From assembly GCA_034439615.1 (NCBI GenBank), contig JAWXAT010000025.1:1-64000 (forward strand): DNA of 64,000 nucleotides, in the 5' to 3' direction. A program made the position numbers and the translations under genes. The notes under the pieces were generated by a model, which was given only the letters and a program-made list of their open reading frames with translations, ran no database searches and was not told where the DNA came from. This DNA is from Oligoflexia bacterium. GTDB lineage: Bacteria > Bdellovibrionota > Bdellovibrionia > JABDDW01. Below are positions 59,596 to 64,000 of this stretch, one piece after another. Position 1 is the stretch's first letter. Every line of letters starts with the position of its first letter.

Positions 59596-60507
59596 TTATG
59601 CGTTTATTGAAACAATCTCACGATATTGAAGGTGGCGCTTCTCTACCTGGTCCATGGTCAAGTCTTTAAGGGCTCCAACACTGAAATCTTGTACGGTAAA
59701 ACTCGCTAAAAGAGTTCCATACATTGCAGCTTTTTTAACTGCAAACGCATCAGCTGCGAAATCATTTTTTGCTAAGTATCCCATAAAACCACCAGCAAAA
59801 GTATCTCCAGCACCTGTCGGGTCAACAACTTGTTTAATGGGAAATGCGGGAAGTGCGTAGTACTGACCTTGAACGTAAAGTAAAAATCCGTATTCACCAC
59901 GTTTAATCACAACTGTCTTAGGGCCTAAATCGACGATCTTTTCAGCTGCAGACACTGCGTTTGAGGCACCTGTTAATTGTTTAGCTTCGCCTTCATTGAT
60001 CAGTAGTACATCTAATCGTTGTAATATTTTTTTAAGATCTGAAAGTTTACTTTGGATCCAAAAATTCATTGTGTCTGCAGCAACTACTTTTGGAGATTTT
60101 ACTTGCTCAAGCACTTCAGCTTGAAGCACAGGATCAATGTTTGCCAAAAAAACATATTCGCAATCTTGGTATTGTTTTGGAAGTTTTGGATGAAAATGTT
60201 CAAAAACATTTAATTCGGTTTTTAAAGTTTTAGCTTCATTAAGATCACCGCTATATTCACCAGCCCAATGAAATGTTTTTCCAGGAACACGCTCAATGCC
60301 CTGAATGTCAACACCTCGACTTGTGAGAAGTTTTGCATCTGATTCTTTGTAATCTTCGCCAACAACCCCAACAACATTCACAGGAGCAAATAAAGATGCA
60401 CTCAGCCCAAAATAATTGGCACTTCCACCAAGGGCTCCGTCAACTTTACCTGTAGGAGTTTTAACACTGTCATACGCAAGACTACCAACGACCAGAATGC
60501 GACCCAA
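59596..60507 (-). CDS. PfkB-family sugar kinase
   Basis: This 303-residue ribokinase-fold enzyme has N-terminal VVGSLAYDSVKTPTG, a GGSANYFG sugar-binding region, VINEGEAK (as LLINEGEAKQL) and the C-terminal signature DPTGAGDTFAGGFMG with catalytic Asp in GAGD. The substrate is not deducible; a sugar or nucleoside is likely. It starts 17 bp after the rlmN stop, with the same direction. Confidence 0.88.
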   Translation of the reverse strand: MGRILVVGSLAYDSVKTPTGKVDGALGGSANYFGLSASLFAPVNVVGVVGEDYKESDAKLLTSRGVDIQGIERVPGKTFHWAGEYSGDLNEAKTLKTELNVFEHFHPKLPKQYQDCEYVFLANIDPVLQAEVLEQVKSPKVVAADTMNFWIQSKLSDLKKILQRLDVLLINEGEAKQLTGASNAVSAAEKIVDLGPKTVVIKRGEYGFLLYVQGQYYALPAFPIKQVVDPTGAGDTFAGGFMGYLAKNDFAADAFAVKKAAMYGTLLASFTVQDFSVGALKDLTMDQVEKRHLQYREIVSINA

Positions 60508-60524
60508 GATGCCTCCAAAAAATG

Positions 60525-61574
60525 TTAGTTTATTGCCATTTGTTCTGGATGTTTTTCCATCTCAGAACGTAATTGCCCACAGGCCGCGTAAATATCGCGC
60601 CCCATGGTTCGACGTACAAGAACATGTTTACCCAACTTCATCAATATTTTTTGAAACTCAGCTACATCATTACTGACAGGGCGCAAGAAACCGGAGTCAG
60701 GATGTTCATTAAACGGGATGAGATTGATTTTACTTGGAATATTTTTTGTGAGTTTTGCAATTCGATGAGCATCATCACGTGTGTCATTCACACCTTTGAG
60801 CAAAACATATTCAAAGGTAATCATTTCATTTGTATCATCAGTGTATTCTTTGCAAGCAGCTAAGAGTTCTTCTAATGGATACTTTTTATTAATTGGCATA
60901 ATGCGATCACGAATTTCATTTGTTGTTGCATTAAGACTAATCGCCAAACGCACACCAGATTGAGCCACCCGCTTGATCAGTGGCGCAAGCCCACTTGTTG
61001 AGATAGTAATTTTTCTTAAAGCAAAACCGATACCGTGTTGATTATGAAGAACTTCAATGGCTTTTGAAACGTTATCAACGTTATCAAGGGGCTCACCCAT
61101 TCCCATAAAAACAATATTGGTGATACGACGACCATCTGTAAGACTATTCGCTGCGATGACAAATTGGCCGACGATTTCAGAAACTGTTAGTCTGCGCATG
61201 AGTCCCATTTTAGAGGTGAAACAAAATTTACATCCCATTGCACAACCCACTTCACTCGAAACACAAAGTGTGAGGCGATCAGCATTGCCTGGAATCAATA
61301 CGGCTTCAATATTTTTGCCGCCTTCAACTTCCATCAAAAATTTTCGTGTGCCGTCAACGCTATCAGCTTGATGGCGAACGATTGGAAGTTTGAATTCAAA
61401 TAGATTTTTGAGATCACTGCGAAAATCTTTGGCAAGATTTGTCATCTGTTCGGGGTCAGTAGTTTTACGTTGATAAATCCAACGAAAAAGTTGTTGAGCA
61501 CGAAACTTCTCTTTGCCGTTCCCGGTCAAATAAGATTCTAATTCTGATTGTGTATGATCATAAAAATTCTTCAT
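60525..61574 (-). CDS. rlmN: Dual-specificity 23S rRNA/tRNA (adenine-C2) methyltransferase RlmN
   Basis: This radical-SAM protein of about 349 residues methylates A2503 of 23S rRNA and A37 of some tRNAs. The CxxxCxxC cluster is CAMGCKFC, the GMGEPL motif is present, and the second catalytic cysteine lies near the C-terminus (AACGQL). An in-frame TTG at 61589 would add five residues. ATG 61574 is preferred, although no Shine-Dalgarno is clear. It is followed by a PfkB kinase gene. Confidence 0.95.
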   Translation of the reverse strand: MKNFYDHTQSELESYLTGNGKEKFRAQQLFRWIYQRKTTDPEQMTNLAKDFRSDLKNLFEFKLPIVRHQADSVDGTRKFLMEVEGGKNIEAVLIPGNADRLTLCVSSEVGCAMGCKFCFTSKMGLMRRLTVSEIVGQFVIAANSLTDGRRITNIVFMGMGEPLDNVDNVSKAIEVLHNQHGIGFALRKITISTSGLAPLIKRVAQSGVRLAISLNATTNEIRDRIMPINKKYPLEELLAACKEYTDDTNEMITFEYVLLKGVNDTRDDAHRIAKLTKNIPSKINLIPFNEHPDSGFLRPVSNDVAEFQKILMKLGKHVLVRRTMGRDIYAACGQLRSEMEKHPEQMAIN

Positions 61575-61925
61575 AAAATGAACGCACAAACTACCACAAA
61601 ACCTAGCAAACAGCGAGTGGTTTCAAGGCGTTATGCCGCCCTTAAAACAATTTAAATGGCACCTGAGAGCCTCTAGCGTTAATTTGTATGGCTTAGGCCG
61701 CTATTTTCTTTTCATGAAGATTTGGCGTCTGTGCATTTTCTATGATGTCGCCAGGTTTTTGGTCATTTCGGCCATGGATCAAAGACACGCCCATGCCTTC
61801 TTGGAGACAACTTCCAGAAGAAGACAGGCGGGCCGTGGTTGTTTATATTTTAAGTCTCAAAAAACAAAGCCATTAGCAAAAAACGACATTTCACTTTCAC
61901 TTCGCCAAGTTAATATAAAATTTGT
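61575..61925. other. 351-bp intergenic region with a possible small ORF
   Basis: This lies between the rlmN start and the heptose-7-phosphate kinase stop. The minus strand has a 33-codon ORF (61693-61794; begins MGVSLIHGRNDQ, ends HEKKIAA) without a clear ribosome-binding site. A short hairpin GGCG-TTATG-CGCC-like sequence lies near 61627-61640. The 61780-61850 part is richer in G and C than its surroundings. No known RNA family was recognised. Confidence 0.4.
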
Positions 61926-62939
61926 CTAGATTTTATGCTCACGAATATAAGTTTTGAGTTCAGTAGGCTCAGCCGATACACAGCCGATCTTTCCGACAAC
62001 AACACCCGCGGCATAGTTTGAAAGTAAACACGCATCTTCAAGACCAATACCTGCTGTTAATGCCAATGTGAGTGTGGCAATAACTGTATCCCCTGCACCT
62101 GTAACATCAAAAACTGATTGCGCAAATGTGGGAATATGTTGCCCTTGAGCTGGACCAAGTTTTGAAAAAATACTCATCCCATCTTTTCCACGAGTCACAA
62201 CTACTGCACGCGCCTGAGTGCGCTTGAGTAAAGCCTCACCGACCTCATGTAAAGTATCTGACGGGCTTCGTAAATCATCTATTTTGAGTTCTGAAAGGGC
62301 TAAAGCTTCGCTTGTATTAGGTGTCATGTAATCAACACCCTTGTAGAGATCAATAGGAGTTGTGTGATGGGGGTCAAGTGTGACAATTTTTTTATGTTCA
62401 TGAGCGATCTTAATCACTTCTTGAATCACACGCGCTGTCAGCATGCCCTTGGCATAATCTTCTAATATTACGCCATCACATTGAGGAATGAGTTTTTTTA
62501 CTTGGGATAAAAGTTTTTCTTCCATTTCAGGTGATAAAAACTTTTTACGTTCGAAATCAACGCGTACCACATGATGCTGACCAGCCATCACTCTTAATTT
62601 GCGTGTAGTCGGACGACTCTCGTCGACCACTAAATAATCACTAGAACATTTATCACGTTTTAATTGCTGCCTAAATATTTCAGCCGCTCCGTCATCTCCA
62701 ACAATTCCTAAAAGTAATGGGTTACCACCTAAGCTTGCAACATTTGCGGCGACGTTGCCTGATAAACCCAATCTCTTATCTTCTTCTTGAACTTCAACGA
62801 TAGGTACAGGAGCTTCCGGGCTAATACGCCTCACCGTGCCGATGACGTATTCATCAAGGCCAACATCACCGATGATGAGAATTTTACGATTTTTAAGTTG
62901 ATCAACAAGACCTGTGAGTTTTTCAATATTGGCTGTCAT
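61926..62939 (-). CDS. D-glycero-beta-D-manno-heptose-7-phosphate kinase (RfaE1/HldE N-domain type)
   Basis: This 337-residue PfkB-fold kinase has IIGDVGLDEYVIGTVRRISPEAPVPIVEV at the N-terminus, NVAANVASLGG, and the ending signature VFDVTGAGDTVIATL. It matches the kinase half of HldE, without the fused adenylyltransferase of E. coli, and makes heptose-1,7-bisphosphate for the LPS core. It overlaps the GT9 gene by 4 bp (ATGA). The nucleotidyltransferase partner must be elsewhere. Confidence 0.9.
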   Translation of the reverse strand: MTANIEKLTGLVDQLKNRKILIIGDVGLDEYVIGTVRRISPEAPVPIVEVQEEDKRLGLSGNVAANVASLGGNPLLLGIVGDDGAAEIFRQQLKRDKCSSDYLVVDESRPTTRKLRVMAGQHHVVRVDFERKKFLSPEMEEKLLSQVKKLIPQCDGVILEDYAKGMLTARVIQEVIKIAHEHKKIVTLDPHHTTPIDLYKGVDYMTPNTSEALALSELKIDDLRSPSDTLHEVGEALLKRTQARAVVVTRGKDGMSIFSKLGPAQGQHIPTFAQSVFDVTGAGDTVIATLTLALTAGIGLEDACLLSNYAAGVVVGKIGCVSAEPTELKTYIREHKI

Positions 62940-63970
62940 AATTTATCCATAACATAGGTTGCAACAGAGTCTACCGGAATTTCAGACATACAATCATAGT
63001 ATTTACAAACCGGGCCCAAGCAAGCTCTTACGCCTGGGCAGTTTACTTGGGGTACAAATATTTCTACTTGTCGCCCTCTAGGGGCCCAACGAATTGGAGC
63101 TTGAACCTTCACCGGGCTATAAATACCCGCAACTGGCACTCCAACAGACGCTGCTAAATGAGCAACACCCGTACTCGGAGCAACTACACAACGAGCTAAA
63201 CTCAAAATGGCTAAAAGATCATGGCCATCAGTTTTACCCACAACACTATAAACACCTCGAAGATTTTCAATGTCTGTTTGCTTCAAAAAAACTTTATCGA
63301 CCAAGCCTCCAGTTACAACAACACTCACTTTTTGCGCTAAAAACATTGCCGTTAATTCTCTGTATCGGATTGCAGGCCAATTGCGCGCACTACCAGCCAT
63401 ACCGGGATGAATGACCACCATACGCTTTAGATCAAGACCACTTGAGATAAATTTTTCTGTCCATTTTTGGACATATTTTTCTAATGGATGCAATATTGTT
63501 GCAGGCAAAACTTGAGTGTCTGAATTACCCAGGGCAAATTTAATTAAATCTAAATTATATTGGGATTCATGTTTTACAGCTTGGCTTCTTTTTTGGCGCA
63601 ATCTCCGATTAAAAAATATCCACGAATACCACTGCGATGCGACTCCCGTTCGTCGCTTGATACCTGCAAAATAAAAGGCAAACGCAATCCACCACGGAAC
63701 ATGCACCGCGATAACTTCATCAATATTTTCTTCTCGTAATTGCCTTAAGAGCTTTAACCCATTTATTACTCGAGCAATGAATCCACGGGGTGTTGTTACA
63801 TAAAGTGCATTAACAGAGGGTGAAACTTGCGTCATAACAAATTTTAGATTTTCATTTACGAGCCAAATGATCTTGTCTTCTGGCCGACTCGTTTGCCAAA
63901 CAGTTTGGCAAGGCAGCGTTAAGATGAGATCACCAATGCGATCAACTCGTGCTATACAGATTTTTGACAA
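62936..63970 (-). CDS. GT9-family heptosyltransferase-like glycosyltransferase
   Basis: This 344-residue enzyme has two Rossmann halves. ARVDRIGDLILTLP at the N-terminus, VVIHPGMAGSARNW and APSTGVAHLAASVGVPVAGIYSP in the C-terminal donor site are typical of ADP-heptose:LPS heptosyltransferases. Cysteines near the end (CPGVRACLGPVCKYYDC) are a metal-like cluster found in some relatives. It is coupled by a 4-bp overlap to the heptose kinase gene, giving a core-LPS module. The start, ATG 63970, is 30 bp from the window edge. Confidence 0.9.
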   Translation of the reverse strand: MSKICIARVDRIGDLILTLPCQTVWQTSRPEDKIIWLVNENLKFVMTQVSPSVNALYVTTPRGFIARVINGLKLLRQLREENIDEVIAVHVPWWIAFAFYFAGIKRRTGVASQWYSWIFFNRRLRQKRSQAVKHESQYNLDLIKFALGNSDTQVLPATILHPLEKYVQKWTEKFISSGLDLKRMVVIHPGMAGSARNWPAIRYRELTAMFLAQKVSVVVTGGLVDKVFLKQTDIENLRGVYSVVGKTDGHDLLAILSLARCVVAPSTGVAHLAASVGVPVAGIYSPVKVQAPIRWAPRGRQVEIFVPQVNCPGVRACLGPVCKYYDCMSEIPVDSVATYVMDKL

Positions 63971-64000
63971 TTTAAGTACCCGGTGGGTTTAATTGTTTTT

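Noticed and set aside
61633-61929. 98-codon plus-strand frame in the rlmN-hldE gap
   Set aside because: Composition is not protein-like, no ribosome-binding site precedes it, and its end runs into the neighbouring gene's stop.

Overview
The window looks like chromosomal DNA from an AT-rich member of the Bdellovibrionota or a related deltaproteobacterial-type lineage. This is inferred from gene content, not from a marker-gene search. The grounds are a Myxococcus/Bdellovibrio-type Glt-Agl gliding motor operon, an FHA-GGDEF protein resembling Bdellovibrio DgcB, a FliL-like protein, secreted hydrolases, several FHA proteins and lipopolysaccharide (Kdo, heptose) genes. No rRNA, tRNA or CRISPR array was recognised.

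Region 1 (1-1000) is a mobile-element edge. It has three 34-bp tandem repeats, a REP-associated-type HUH transposase, and an imperfect 37-bp tandem repeat whose first copy contains a string resembling the 3' end of 23S rRNA.

Region 2 (1019-18852, all minus strand, mostly ATGA overlaps) runs engB-kdsB-pyrG-kdsD-GT-C/TPR protein-kdsC and then a complete-looking envelope motor: two outer-membrane beta-barrels, GltC-, GltD- and GltE-like TPR proteins, a small exported protein (GltF position), GltG (FHA + TM + TonB-like C-terminus) and the AglR-AglQ-AglS TolQ/TolR-type motor. CMP-Kdo synthesis and the gliding machine therefore lie in one co-directional block.

Region 3 (19006-34012) holds an FHA-sigma54 activator, an orphan FliL-like membrane protein, a lipoprotein, DNA polymerase I with an apparently dead proofreading domain, and an XRE regulator. 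It also holds a two-gene unit encoding an exported calcineurin-like phosphoesterase resembling phage T5 A1 and an exported HAD-type phosphatase. A HicAB toxin-antitoxin pair follows, with a very short HicA and a palindromic operator inside its promoter. Then come cspA, ftsB, a trypsin-type protease, an outer-membrane protein and eno.

Region 4 (34005-42049) holds a histidine kinase, a lone CpaF-type ATPase with small partners, a GT-C-like membrane protein, PhoH and a PilZ protein.

Region 5 (42329-48546) is an accessory envelope and electron-carrier region: YceI, then two facing CxxCH-containing genes that each carry a frameshift at a simple sequence repeat (a G9 tract and three copies of a 5-bp repeat). 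A TonB-like protein with a near-leaderless promoter, a beta-barrel and a HELTH lipoprotein peptidase follow.

Region 6 (48634-64000) holds an ECF sigma/anti-sigma module, two methyltransferases and a seven-gene operon with two diguanylate cyclases, Pgi and an acyl-CoA dehydrogenase. It ends with a PfkB kinase, RlmN, RfaE1/HldE1 kinase and a heptosyltransferase-type GT9.

The most unusual items are the compact Glt-Agl operon, the exported T5-A1-like phosphoesterase with its HAD partner, the two repeat-associated frameshifts, and the orphan FliL-like protein carrying a FliM-like N-terminal motif.
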